Shown here piece after piece: positions 38,586 through 47,800 of a stretch of DNA of 64,000 nt. Under the pieces are notes generated by a model that was given only the letters and a program-made list of their open reading frames with translations, was not told the origin of the DNA and did no database searches. Position 1 is the first letter of the stretch. Every line of letters starts with the position of its first letter. Source of the stretch: Filomicrobium insigne (GTDB lineage Bacteria; Pseudomonadota; Alphaproteobacteria; Rhizobiales; Hyphomicrobiaceae); contig NZ_FNJC01000002.1 in the NCBI RefSeq assembly GCF_900104305.1, positions 620,001-684,000 on the forward strand. The letters are read 5' to 3'. Made by a program: the position numbers and the translations under genes.

Positions 38586-39064
38586 CGTTTGAGCTTCGTG
38601 CGCCACCTGTGCGCCACGGTATGGGCAATCACCTATCCTGCGCATTCATCGAGTCGAGGGCGCAACTGGCTTGTACATGGACGCGAGCTGCTCCGGCGGA
38701 TCCGCTCATCACGTCGATGCCTTTGATTAGCAGGGAAGCCAGTGTCTCAGGAGCGACTGGTCTCGCCCAATTCCCGCGCGAGTTTCGGTCGGAGTAGTCA
38801 ATAGGCTTAAGCCTACGCAGTCTGGAGAGCGCCAGCGGCTTGGACTTAGTGCAGCTATGTCGGCAAAGCCGAGTTCGCGGACGTTGGCGGCTCCGGGATC
38901 GCGCAACAAAACTGATGCCTCCCGAACGCCGCAGTGTCGCAGATCGCGGACGCTGTTTCGACACGCTTATGCAGATCATGGATCGCCGCGCCAAGGCAAT
39001 GGATGCCGCCCCGGCGAACAGCAATAATAAGAAGCTGACGTCGAAGCCGGCGTAGCTGCAGCTC
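38586..39064. other. Island edge without a recognisable gene
   Basis: 479 bases. It starts with a doubled GTGCGCCAC element (about 38598-38617) and otherwise holds only short overlapping ORFs in conflicting frames with no family resemblance. One plus-strand frame ending near 39055 contains a plausible helical stretch (FDTLMQIMDRRAKAMDAA) and may be the end of a decayed gene. Confidence 0.45.
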
Positions 39065-39961
39065 TCACATGAGTAAGTCCCTGTGGGACTTCGTTGCCGG
39101 GATCGCACTCAGGAACTCGTCCTGGTTCACGACCGCGAGAGGTGCCAGTGTCGGATCGTCGATGGTTTTGGCGGCTTCCAGGCGAAGGCGCTTGTTGAAG
39201 TAATAGAGCAGCGCCCGACGGACCGGCACCGTTACGCGGCCGTCGGGCATACCGTATTCATGGGCGATGGTTCGCCTGTCTCTTTCATTCAATGCCGGGT
39301 TCGGTTCCAGCACGACGTCGAGGAAGGAGAACCAGAGGTCGTCTTGTGCTGGTTCTGCGCCCGGCTCGTGCAATTCGCCGACGGCAAGGCAGCGTGAAAG
39401 CACGAAATCCTTGAAGATCTTGTCGATGTGGCAGAAGGCCCGGACGTGCCATCGCAGTCCGTCATGACCAAAGGCGTGCGGCGTAATTCGCCGCCACATC
39501 GTTTCCTCCCTTTGCGGGTTCATCGACCGGTGTTCGACCTCGATCGAACGATGCGCACGGATTGCCGCCAACAGCCCCTTGAGGATGGCGGGGTCGACCT
39601 TGCGCCGTGGGATCGGCATTGCCTCGGCAGCGGGTGCCGCGCCTATCCATGTCTCGTCTACGCCGATCACGCGGTCGGCAATCGCTTCAAGCTGTGCAAG
39701 GTACCGGTCGGCATTGGGCTTGATAAAGCGCGGCTTGAACCGCGGGGTTGCCACGAAGCGTTTGCGGCTGCCGTCGTAGTCGATGTTTCCGGGCGCCCGA
39801 TCCCGGTACGTGGCGAGGTCTCCTGAGGCCTGCGGGGTCGAAACCCCGAACCGGCTGGTGATGTCCCCCCGCTTTAGCTCACCGTCCCAGAATAGCCGAA
39901 ACTCAATATATTCAAGGCGTTGCTCGACTCCCCATCTGATTTTTTCTTCCGTGGTTCCCAA
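39065..39961 (-). CDS. WYL-domain transcriptional regulator (BrxR/CapW-like)
   Basis: A 298-residue protein with an N-terminal winged-helix region (about residues 14-60, RFGVSTPQASGDLATY), a WYL domain (about 120-205, with IEVEHRSMN, ITPHAFGHDGLRWHVRAFC and FVLSRC) and a C-terminal domain. This is the architecture of BrxR and CapW, homodimeric repressors beside BREX and CBASS operons. TTG at 39961 is the start, with GAGG six bases upstream and no in-frame ATG nearby. It is divergent from the MBL gene, so it most likely represses the MBL/E2-E1-JAB/patatin operon, and perhaps BREX too. Confidence 0.88.
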   Translation of the reverse strand: MGTTEEKIRWGVEQRLEYIEFRLFWDGELKRGDITSRFGVSTPQASGDLATYRDRAPGNIDYDGSRKRFVATPRFKPRFIKPNADRYLAQLEAIADRVIGVDETWIGAAPAAEAMPIPRRKVDPAILKGLLAAIRAHRSIEVEHRSMNPQREETMWRRITPHAFGHDGLRWHVRAFCHIDKIFKDFVLSRCLAVGELHEPGAEPAQDDLWFSFLDVVLEPNPALNERDRRTIAHEYGMPDGRVTVPVRRALLYYFNKRLRLEAAKTIDDPTLAPLAVVNQDEFLSAIPATKSHRDLLM

Positions 39962-39987
39962 GTCGCGCCTCGCATGTGTTGGGTTAT

Positions 39988-40016
39988 TTGACAGGTTAAG
40001 TTACTTGATCCATAAG
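39988..40016 (+). promoter_or_regulatory. Candidate promoter of the MBL/E2-E1-JAB/patatin operon
   Basis: TTGACA at 39988-39993 and CATAAG at 40011-40016 are separated by 17 bases. The spacer contains a near-perfect short palindrome (AAGTTACTT), a plausible half-hidden operator for the divergent WYL protein. The -10 box is weak, so this is a proposal. Confidence 0.45.
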
Positions 40017-40108
40017 GAGGGTATACACATCAGAATCGGTGGTCAACGTCCTCGTTCGGGGCGCGGTTGCATCGCTGGTGCATAACTCGAATTTCGGGGC
40101 CTAGAGCC

Positions 40109-41242
40109 ATGACCGCCACTTTGACTTTCCATCCGCTTGGAAACGCGGATTGCACACGCATCGACTTCGCCGACGGCCGGAAGATGCTTCTCGACTATGC
40201 CGATATGCGGAACGACAGCGATCCGTTCGATGTCCGCTGCGATCTGCCTGAGGAGCTGCGCAAGGACCTCAGGGCGGCGCGCCGTGACAATTACGATGTC
40301 GTCGCCTTCACCCATCTCGACGACGACCATTGCTGCGGATCGGACGAGTTCTTCTGGTTGGAACATGCGCTGAAGTATCAGGGTGAGGGGCGCATCCGCA
40401 TTAAGGAGCTGTGGGTCCCCGCCGCCGCGATCCTTGAGGATGGTTGTCAAGACAGCGCACGCGTCATCCGCCAAGAAGCGCGGCACCGTCTCAGGAAGGG
40501 CGAGGGCATCCGCGTCTTCTCCCGCCCGGCCAAGCTCAAGAAGTGGATTGAGGACAACGGCATGTTCTGGGAGTCACGCGCCCATCTGGTGGTCGATGCC
40601 GGCCAGCATGTGCCGGGCTTCACCAAGTTCGGGTCGGAGCGCGCCGAGTTCTTCGTGCACAGCCCCTTTGCATGGCGCCTCAACGAGAACGAGGTCATCG
40701 ACCGCAACGAGGACAGCATCGTCCTTCAGGCAACCTTCCTTGAGGGCGGCCGCGAGACCTACGCCCTGTTCATGTCCGACATCAATTACGACAGCATTGC
40801 GCAGATCGTCGACACGACCCGGCGCCACGGCCGTGACGACCGTCTGCTCTGGGACGTGTTCAAGATCCCGCATCACTGCTCCTACCTCTCGCTCAACAAC
40901 ATCAAGGGCGAGGACATCACCGAGCCGGTGCCGCAGGTGAAATGGCTGTGCGAGAACCGTGGCCGCGAGCGGCACACCATGATCTCAACCAGCTGGTCGA
41001 TCCCGCAAAAGGGCACGGACGAGGATGATGATGTTCAGCCGCCGCACCGGCAGGCCGCCAACTACTACGAGCGTGTTGCCCGCGCCAAGGACGGACGGTT
41101 TCGCGTGACCATGGACGAGCCCACCAAGGGCAAGCCCAAGCCGTGCCAGATTGAAATCACCGATCGCGGCGCACGCTTTCTCACCATCTCGGCGACAGTC
41201 GGTTCGGCGAGCATTACGTCCACGCCTGCGCGGGCAGGGTGA
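40109..41242 (+). CDS. Metallo-beta-lactamase-fold hydrolase of a ubiquitin-like operon
   Basis: A 377-residue MBL-superfamily protein from the ATG at 40109; the longer TTG reading at 40067 lacks support. The first metal motif is THLDDDH (residues 68-74), a second ligand is D224 in FMSDINYD, and a ComEC-like IPHH (253-256) provides the last His ligand. It has no signal peptide or membrane segment, so it acts in the cytoplasm, perhaps on a nucleic acid, nucleotide or protein. The C-terminus ends PARAG with a free terminal glycine. First gene of the operon; its TGA overlaps the next gene's GTG/ATG start region. Confidence 0.82.
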   Translation: MTATLTFHPLGNADCTRIDFADGRKMLLDYADMRNDSDPFDVRCDLPEELRKDLRAARRDNYDVVAFTHLDDDHCCGSDEFFWLEHALKYQGEGRIRIKELWVPAAAILEDGCQDSARVIRQEARHRLRKGEGIRVFSRPAKLKKWIEDNGMFWESRAHLVVDAGQHVPGFTKFGSERAEFFVHSPFAWRLNENEVIDRNEDSIVLQATFLEGGRETYALFMSDINYDSIAQIVDTTRRHGRDDRLLWDVFKIPHHCSYLSLNNIKGEDITEPVPQVKWLCENRGRERHTMISTSWSIPQKGTDEDDDVQPPHRQAANYYERVARAKDGRFRVTMDEPTKGKPKPCQIEITDRGARFLTISATVGSASITSTPARAG

Positions 41243-41244
41243 TC

Positions 41245-43524
41245 ATGGACGTGCATTCGTGGTGGACGTCCTTTGGCGATACGACGGGCGACCTCACCGG
41301 GTTCCCGTCGTATGCACGCGCACTTGCCGACTTGCTGGCGGATGGGCTGCCCGGTGCCTCACTGATCGAAGCCAGGGCCACAGCTGATGAATCGCTCTTT
41401 GGCTTGCGCATCGACGTGGAAGTGGAGCGGCCGCAACTTCTTGAGCATGACATTCGCGGCATCGAACCCATCGCCGTCATCTTCTCGAAGGACGGAGATC
41501 AGCCGTGCATCGCCGCGCTGCGCCCCGACTTTCCCGACACGCCGCATCAGAACGAGAAGCCGGAAGGCTTGCCGTGCATGTTATGCGTCGACGACCGGCC
41601 ATGGGCCGAGGCAAAGCTGACGTGGACGCCGGCCGATCTCGTCCGCCGCATTCAGACCTGGCTCGCCAAGGCTGCACGCGGAGAACTGCACGATACCGGG
41701 CGGCCTCTTGAACCGATCTTCTTTCGGGCGCCGCGTACGATCGTGCTGTCGCGTTCTGCATTATCGATCGCGACCCTGCCGCCGGAACTTGTAGGCTTTG
41801 TACATGAGGACCAGAGGGTAATTCTGGCGCGGCCCATAGCAGAGCTTGCCGGCATCCCCGATATGGGCCGGTTGATGGTCCTGGTCTACCGCGTGGAGCC
41901 GCAGCCCATGATGCGCATGCGCCATGCGCCGCGCACGCTATCGAGCCTCGCCGCCGAGATGCAGCAGTGCGGGACAGACCTGATTGCCGACCTTCAGGCC
42001 CGTACGATCGAATGGGCTGGATTGGAGAAGGACGATCTGCGCCGACTCTCGTCCTCGCTCGCAATCGTGGTTCTGTTTCCGATCAGCCGCGATGGCGGTG
42101 AGCCGTTTGATGACGTTCGTGCCTTCGTCACGCAGCAGACGGCTGGAGAGATCGGCGTTGCGCTTGGCCAATTGCTGCCGAACACAAGCGGTAAGGGGGC
42201 CAAGACCGGTTATCTTCGTGCCCTTCCTCCGGCGCAGCCACACATTGAAGGGCTTGGCCTTGAGCCCACGGATGTCCAGATCGCCTTTGACCGCGAGCTT
42301 GCTGCATCGGCCGCAGGGTGCGCACCCGACCGGCGGCGGGCGGTTCTCGTAGGGGCGGGGGCGCTCGGCTCGCAACTCGCGCTCGATCTAGCACGTGAAG
42401 GGGCGTTCGAGTGGTCGGTAGTCGATAGCGACCGGTTGATGCCGCACAACCTTGCGCGTCACGGCCTGTCAGCAGGCTACGTGGGAATGCCCAAGGCCGT
42501 CGCGCTTGCGCGGCAGATCGAGGAGCTTTTGGGCGAGCCCACGAATGCCATCGTCACTGATATCACCGCCCCGTATGAGGATGTGCGGCCCAGGCTCGAA
42601 GAAGCACTCTTGTCTGCCGATATCATCATCGACGCATCGGCTTCGGTTGCTGCGGCTCGGCACATCTCGGATCTTCCGAGCACGGCGCGTCGGGTTTCCG
42701 CATTCTTCAATCCGGCAGGCACGGCCCTCGTGCTCCTGACCGAATCCGCCGATCGCAGCGTCTCATTGAGGGATCTAGAGGCGCAGTATCACCGTCTGGT
42801 CCAGACTGAACCCGACCTCGAAGAACATCTGCGCGTCGAGCAAAGCGGCCTGCGTTATAGCGGGTCATGCCGTGCGTTGAGCAATCGCATCCCCGCCACG
42901 CGTGCCGCGATGTTGAGCGCCATCGCCGCTATCGGTATTCGGGAATCGACGGCCCAGGACAATGGCTCAATCCGTATCTGGCGCTTATCTTCCGACGGAG
43001 AGATCCGCCTTTCACGCCATGAACCGCGGCCGGTGCGGCAAAAGCAGGTCGGTTCGTGGATGCTATCCTACGATGACGGTCTGCTGGATCAGTTGACTGC
43101 GATGCGGCAAGCCGGCCTTCCCAACGAAACCGGCGGCGTGTTGCTCGGCATCGCCGATATGAGCCGGAAATCCATCCATGTCGTGAACGCTCTGCCGCCA
43201 CCCGCCGACAGCGTGGGCAGCGCAACCGGCTTCGAACGCGGCGTCGCAGGGCTCACCGATACGGTCAATGCGGCCATTACCGCGTCGTTGCACCAGCTGC
43301 GCTATGTTGGCGAGTGGCATTCGCACCCGCCGCGCTCGACTGCAATGCCGAGTTCAACCGATCTGCGCCAGCTCGCCTGGCTTCGCCACGAGCTCGAAGC
43401 AGAAGGTTTGCCCGCGCTCATGGCGATCGCAGCCGATGACGGGAGGTTCTCCTTTGTGGTGGCGGTGGCAGCAAACGACATTGCCGAGGTCCCGCAGCTA
43501 AAGGTATCGGGTGAGGGGGCGTGA
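41245..43524 (+). CDS. E2-like / E1-like (ThiF) / JAB protease triple-domain fusion
   Basis: A 759-residue protein with three parts. An N-terminal E2-like domain (about 1-160) has candidate thioester cysteines C111 and C114 after the GLP turn, followed by WTPADLVRRIQTWLAKAARG as in bacterial E2 domains. An E1/ThiF adenylation domain (about 365-590) has GAGALG (370-375), DSDRLMPHNLARH and a possible catalytic C542. A C-terminal JAB/JAMM deubiquitinase-like domain (about 605-755) has E628, HSH (692-694), S703 and D706, all metal-site residues present. It joins the jobs of Cap2 and Cap3 in one chain. A GTG at 41239 is an alternative start. Confidence 0.88.
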   Translation: MDVHSWWTSFGDTTGDLTGFPSYARALADLLADGLPGASLIEARATADESLFGLRIDVEVERPQLLEHDIRGIEPIAVIFSKDGDQPCIAALRPDFPDTPHQNEKPEGLPCMLCVDDRPWAEAKLTWTPADLVRRIQTWLAKAARGELHDTGRPLEPIFFRAPRTIVLSRSALSIATLPPELVGFVHEDQRVILARPIAELAGIPDMGRLMVLVYRVEPQPMMRMRHAPRTLSSLAAEMQQCGTDLIADLQARTIEWAGLEKDDLRRLSSSLAIVVLFPISRDGGEPFDDVRAFVTQQTAGEIGVALGQLLPNTSGKGAKTGYLRALPPAQPHIEGLGLEPTDVQIAFDRELAASAAGCAPDRRRAVLVGAGALGSQLALDLAREGAFEWSVVDSDRLMPHNLARHGLSAGYVGMPKAVALARQIEELLGEPTNAIVTDITAPYEDVRPRLEEALLSADIIIDASASVAAARHISDLPSTARRVSAFFNPAGTALVLLTESADRSVSLRDLEAQYHRLVQTEPDLEEHLRVEQSGLRYSGSCRALSNRIPATRAAMLSAIAAIGIRESTAQDNGSIRIWRLSSDGEIRLSRHEPRPVRQKQVGSWMLSYDDGLLDQLTAMRQAGLPNETGGVLLGIADMSRKSIHVVNALPPPADSVGSATGFERGVAGLTDTVNAAITASLHQLRYVGEWHSHPPRSTAMPSSTDLRQLAWLRHELEAEGLPALMAIAADDGRFSFVVAVAANDIAEVPQLKVSGEGA

Positions 43525-44669
43525 TGCAGCGAAGGGACATGCAAAGCCTCTTTGAAGCGGGGCATGCCACAGGTGATTTCCTCACCGCGAGCAAGGTCGA
43601 GGATAGCATCGGGCTTTGCCTCTCCGGCGGTGGCTACCGCGCCATGCTCTATCACCTCGGAGCGCTCACCTACCTCAACGAGATGGGCCTGCTGTCCCAG
43701 CTTGCCGAAATCGCCAGTGTCTCCGGCGGCTCAATCGCGGCCGGCGTGTTGGCCCATGGCTGGCCCCGGCTGGAGTTTCGCGGCGACGGCGTCGCAAGCA
43801 ATTTTGAGGAGGAGGTCGCGACGCCGCTTGCACGCTTCGCGCAGGTGAATGTCGATATTCGTGCTGCGCTGCTAGGATTCCTTCCGGGGCGCACGGCTGC
43901 TGACGGTGTGGCAGAGGTCTACGACCGACACCTGTTTCATGGGGTGACGTTACAGGATCTGCCAGATCGCCCGCGCTTCACTTTCATGGCCACCAACTTG
44001 CAGACCGGCAGCGCGTGGCGCTTTGCCAAAGACTATGCTGCGGACTTCCGTATCGGCCGCATTGTTCGACCCACCTTTGCTCTCGCCAAAGTGGTTGCTG
44101 CTTCGTCCGCTTTCCCGCCGTTCTTGTCGCCGGCCCGGTTTTCATTTGCCGGACATGTGGTCGAGCCGATGGATGGCGCGGACCTGCATCGGCCGCCCTT
44201 CACCGAAGGCGTTGTTCTGACCGATGGCGGCGTCTACGACAATTTAGGTCTCGAACGCATCTGGAAGCGCTGCCGCAAAATCCTGGTGAGCAATGGAGGT
44301 AAGACGGTGCCCGAGATCGGCAGGCCTACCGGCAGATGGATCGGGCAAGCGTACCGTACGCTGAACATAGTCCTGCAGCAGGCGGAACACTCCCGCCGCC
44401 GCATTCTCTTCGGTATGGGCAATCTGGAACAGCGCGACGTCGTCTATTGGAGCATCGACACTCCGAACTCATACTACGGCTTGGTTCGCGCCAACGACCT
44501 CGGTGATGAGGGCAATCGCTGCGCCGCCGCGATCGCAACGAGGCTTGCCCGTTTACCGAACGAGCACATAGCGCTGCTTCAGCGCGCGGGCTATGAGAAC
44601 TGCCGCGCAGCCCTTCAAGCCAGGGGCGACGGATCAGATCGGCGCCTGCGCTTAGGTAAAATTGCTTAG
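43524..44669 (+). CDS. Patatin-like phospholipase, probable effector
   Basis: A 381-residue patatin-domain hydrolase. The oxyanion motif GGGYR is at residues 35-39, the nucleophile is S70 in SVSGGSIAAG, and the catalytic Asp is in TDGGVYDNLG, so the Ser-Asp dyad is intact. The family cleaves acyl chains from membrane phospholipids; the CBASS effector CapV is a patatin. No signal peptide. Its ATG overlaps the stop of the E2-E1-JAB gene (TGATG) behind a GAGGGGG site, so it is part of the same operon. A GTG at 43521 would add one residue. Confidence 0.9.
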   Translation: MQRRDMQSLFEAGHATGDFLTASKVEDSIGLCLSGGGYRAMLYHLGALTYLNEMGLLSQLAEIASVSGGSIAAGVLAHGWPRLEFRGDGVASNFEEEVATPLARFAQVNVDIRAALLGFLPGRTAADGVAEVYDRHLFHGVTLQDLPDRPRFTFMATNLQTGSAWRFAKDYAADFRIGRIVRPTFALAKVVAASSAFPPFLSPARFSFAGHVVEPMDGADLHRPPFTEGVVLTDGGVYDNLGLERIWKRCRKILVSNGGKTVPEIGRPTGRWIGQAYRTLNIVLQQAEHSRRRILFGMGNLEQRDVVYWSIDTPNSYYGLVRANDLGDEGNRCAAAIATRLARLPNEHIALLQRAGYENCRAALQARGDGSDRRLRLGKIA

Positions 44670-44887
44670 GGGGTTGACGATTCGTCTCTTATGAAAATGG
44701 TTGACATCATTCATTACCAACCCCTGTGGGGGATACCCGGCTACGGTTGGAGCACGATTGTGCGGGCCAAGCGGAGCTTCCGTATTCGTTCACTCCGGGA
44801 CGACAGAGGAAGCGGCGACGTCTCCGAACCAGGTCGATTTGTCCGCACGGATGTTTGCCTTCGTGCTCGCGATCCTGAAGGGAACCG

Positions 44888-47800
44888 GTGGTGGTGAATA
44901 AGAAGCCAAAACCCACCGGCGCCCAGCAGCGTAAGAATCGCCGAACGGCAGCAAGTGGAGGCGCGCCGGCGCGATCGCGCCGTAGCTCCGGGAATCCAGG
45001 CTACGCCGGCTATGAGTATCAGATCGAGGTCACCATCTGGGTCGCCCTTGATCTGATGCTGGTGAAGAATGCGACGGCGGAAGTCGAGATCGAGCCGAAG
45101 TCGGATGAAGACCTCCAAGCTGCGATTACGGATCCGGCGTCGGGCTCGCTTGGTCTCTCCGCAGCGGGTGAGCGGCTCGACTTGGTCGTTCAGGCAAAGA
45201 CCCGATCAGGGTCGCCATGGACGACGGCCGCGATCGCGGACGTGCTGCTTGGAAAGGACGCTGCGGACGATGATGCACGAAGGAGGCGAAGCCGACCGCT
45301 AGCGATGCTGCAGGAGGATTTGGAGCGGCGGTACATCTTCATCACCAATGAGTCCTCGGCGGAAAGTCTACGGCCTCACGAAGGTAGTCATCTGTTCGAT
45401 TTCCCTGAGGTCGAAGAGCTGCCGCCTCACGCCCGCGACGACTATGACGCGGAGGCTCAGGCCTCCCTCGCTCCGCGAATTGTCCTTCTGACGGGGATCA
45501 CGCGAGAAGTATTGGCCGGGCGGATCGGAGGCCTGCTGTCGCTCCACGGCCATGTGCCCAGCTCAAAGCACGAAGCGTGCATCGCGGACCTGCGCGATGC
45601 CGTTCGAAAGCGAATTGCGGGCGCGAAAGGCGGGCGGTGGACGCGTTCGGATTTGCTTGTCGTGTTGGTTCGGCACGGAGGTTCCGTGGCGCCAACCCGC
45701 GACATGGATCACTATGTCCGGCCGCGCTCATTCGAGACGATCAAGGAGCGGCTCTACACATCGAATGCTGTCGTCATCACGGGTCCGTCCGGCACGGGCA
45801 AGACGCTGACGGCCGATATTCTTGAACTGGAGCTGCGCCGCGGTTCTCCTCCGTTCGACGTCATCGGCGAGGAGCATGGCCCGGGATTTGTTCGGCAGCA
45901 CCTGACGCGGTCGGATCCTATTCTTTTCCACTTGCGTGATCCGTGGGGTGGCAATCGGATCACGCCGAGCGCGGACCGTTGGAGCAGCGAACTTCCAAAG
46001 CTTCTCGATAATGCGGGACCAGGCCGCAAGTTCTTGATCACCTCGCGGTCCGATGTCATGCAGAGTGCTGGTCATGAGTTGCTGAAGGGATTGAAGTCCT
46101 ACACTGTCTCGATCGAGGTCGAGGACTACGGTTCGGGAAAGCTGGCAGAAATCTATGATGCGATCGCCGGCGATCTGAGGGGGCATGCGCGCGCACTCGC
46201 CGTCGCGTATCGCACTCGCGCACTTGAAGCCTTGTCGCGTCCCTATGAGGTGAAGCGGTTTCTCGTCGCACTCAGTCGCGAAAATTCTGATCAGCCGCGC
46301 AAGGTCGACGACGTCATCGCAGATTCACAGATCGAAGCTATCTCGAGCGTTATCGCTAGCCAGATCGCGTCGTTTGACCTGGATGGCGTGGAAAGCGCTG
46401 CGATCATCTGGGCCATGCTCAGCGCGCGTGGCGCCGTCGCCCGCGACGTGTTCGCCAAGCTGACCCGGCGGATGAGGATGGCCGACTCGACGATGCATCC
46501 GAACGTCGAGGGCCTGATCGACTTCCTCGTGGCGGGCCAGAACCTTCGGCAGGACGGCGCCGCGTTGGCCTTCTACCATCCGCGGGTCGAAGATGGACTG
46601 CGGATGACATTTCTGCGCCGTAGGCCCGCTGCCGAGCACACGCTCGCGGCCGTTGTCAACGCGCTCGTCGCGTGGGACGCGGAAGGCGCAGACTGGGGAA
46701 CAGAAACGGGTCTCGGCGTGTTGCGAGCAGCGAGCCGCGTGGAAGGATTGGAACTGGCGATCTCCGACAACACGCAACGACGGCTTAATTCCTATCTCGA
46801 AGCGGTGGCGCTATCCGCTGACCGGGGATCGGATTTCGAGGCGGCGCTGCGGGATCTGGCGCGGTTTGCGTCACCGGATCATGCGCCAAGCCGGTTGGCC
46901 AAAATCCTTGTCGAGGGCGGACCGGAAACTGAGAAGACGATTTTCCAGGATCGCTGGAGTGCGCCACGGCTTGATGATGAAGAGTCCGAGGTGCTGCGGC
47001 GTGATGAGCGCACGAAGGGTCTCATCGAGCGCTTCATTCGAGAGGTCCTTCCCTTCTCGCATCGCGAGTATCATTCGGAGGTGGTGCCGCTACTCCACGG
47101 GTTGGCCGAGGGCCTTCAGGAGGCCTTTTGGGATGCGCTCGATGTGGTTGCAGGTCCGGGCGGCCCAAATGAGAACATCGACGCGATCGTTCAGGGCGCG
47201 TTGCTATCACCTGCTCCGGACTTCGACCGGGCGATCGCGCGCTTCGCGAAGTCCAATGCCGACGCCGACGCATGGCTGGAGAACTATCGAAACGAAGCCT
47301 ATGAGGCGGAAGAGCACGCTGTTGACGCGGATGCTGCCGATCACATCTTGGAGGAACCTGGCGAGCAATACTTCAACGCACGCCAGGGCATGAAAGTAGT
47401 GGTGCGACTGAGGCAACGGCGCAATGGCGTTGATTGGATCGCGGGGAACCCCCACCGAAACCTCCTCATATATGCCTTAGCAGAACTCGTCGCCGAGAGT
47501 CCCCGAAAGCCAACGTTGGCCGAGCTGAGATTTCTGCTCGCCAATGCTGAAGGCTGGACGCGCGGTCAAGCCTGGCGCGCTGCCCAGCGGCACTGGCACG
47601 CTGACCTGAGCGACTTGCTCCGTGCCGAGTTGGTGCGCGACGATATGCAGGAGGCGAGCTTCCGTCAGCTTCTCATTGAGATCGCCGCGACGGGCAGCGC
47701 GCGCCACGATCCGCTCCCCGCATTGATCGCTGTCCTCTCGGACACCACCATTCAACGCCGTATCGAGCTCCTTTACGATATAATGGCCGCGCGGTTAGAC

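Noticed and set aside
38629-39108. 159-codon minus-strand ORF at the island edge
   Set aside because: Arg/Ser-rich product without a domain, conflicting with a plus-strand frame; codon use is not like the neighbours.
40109-44669. Calling the operon type II CBASS
   Set aside because: No CD-NTase is present in any frame near these genes, and the MBL protein has no nucleotidyltransferase motif.
44691-44901. Two overlapping short ORFs before the STAND gene
   Set aside because: They conflict with each other, lack a start signal, and end in the STAND ribosome-binding region. A TTGACA at 44701 was seen but has no -10 box at proper distance.
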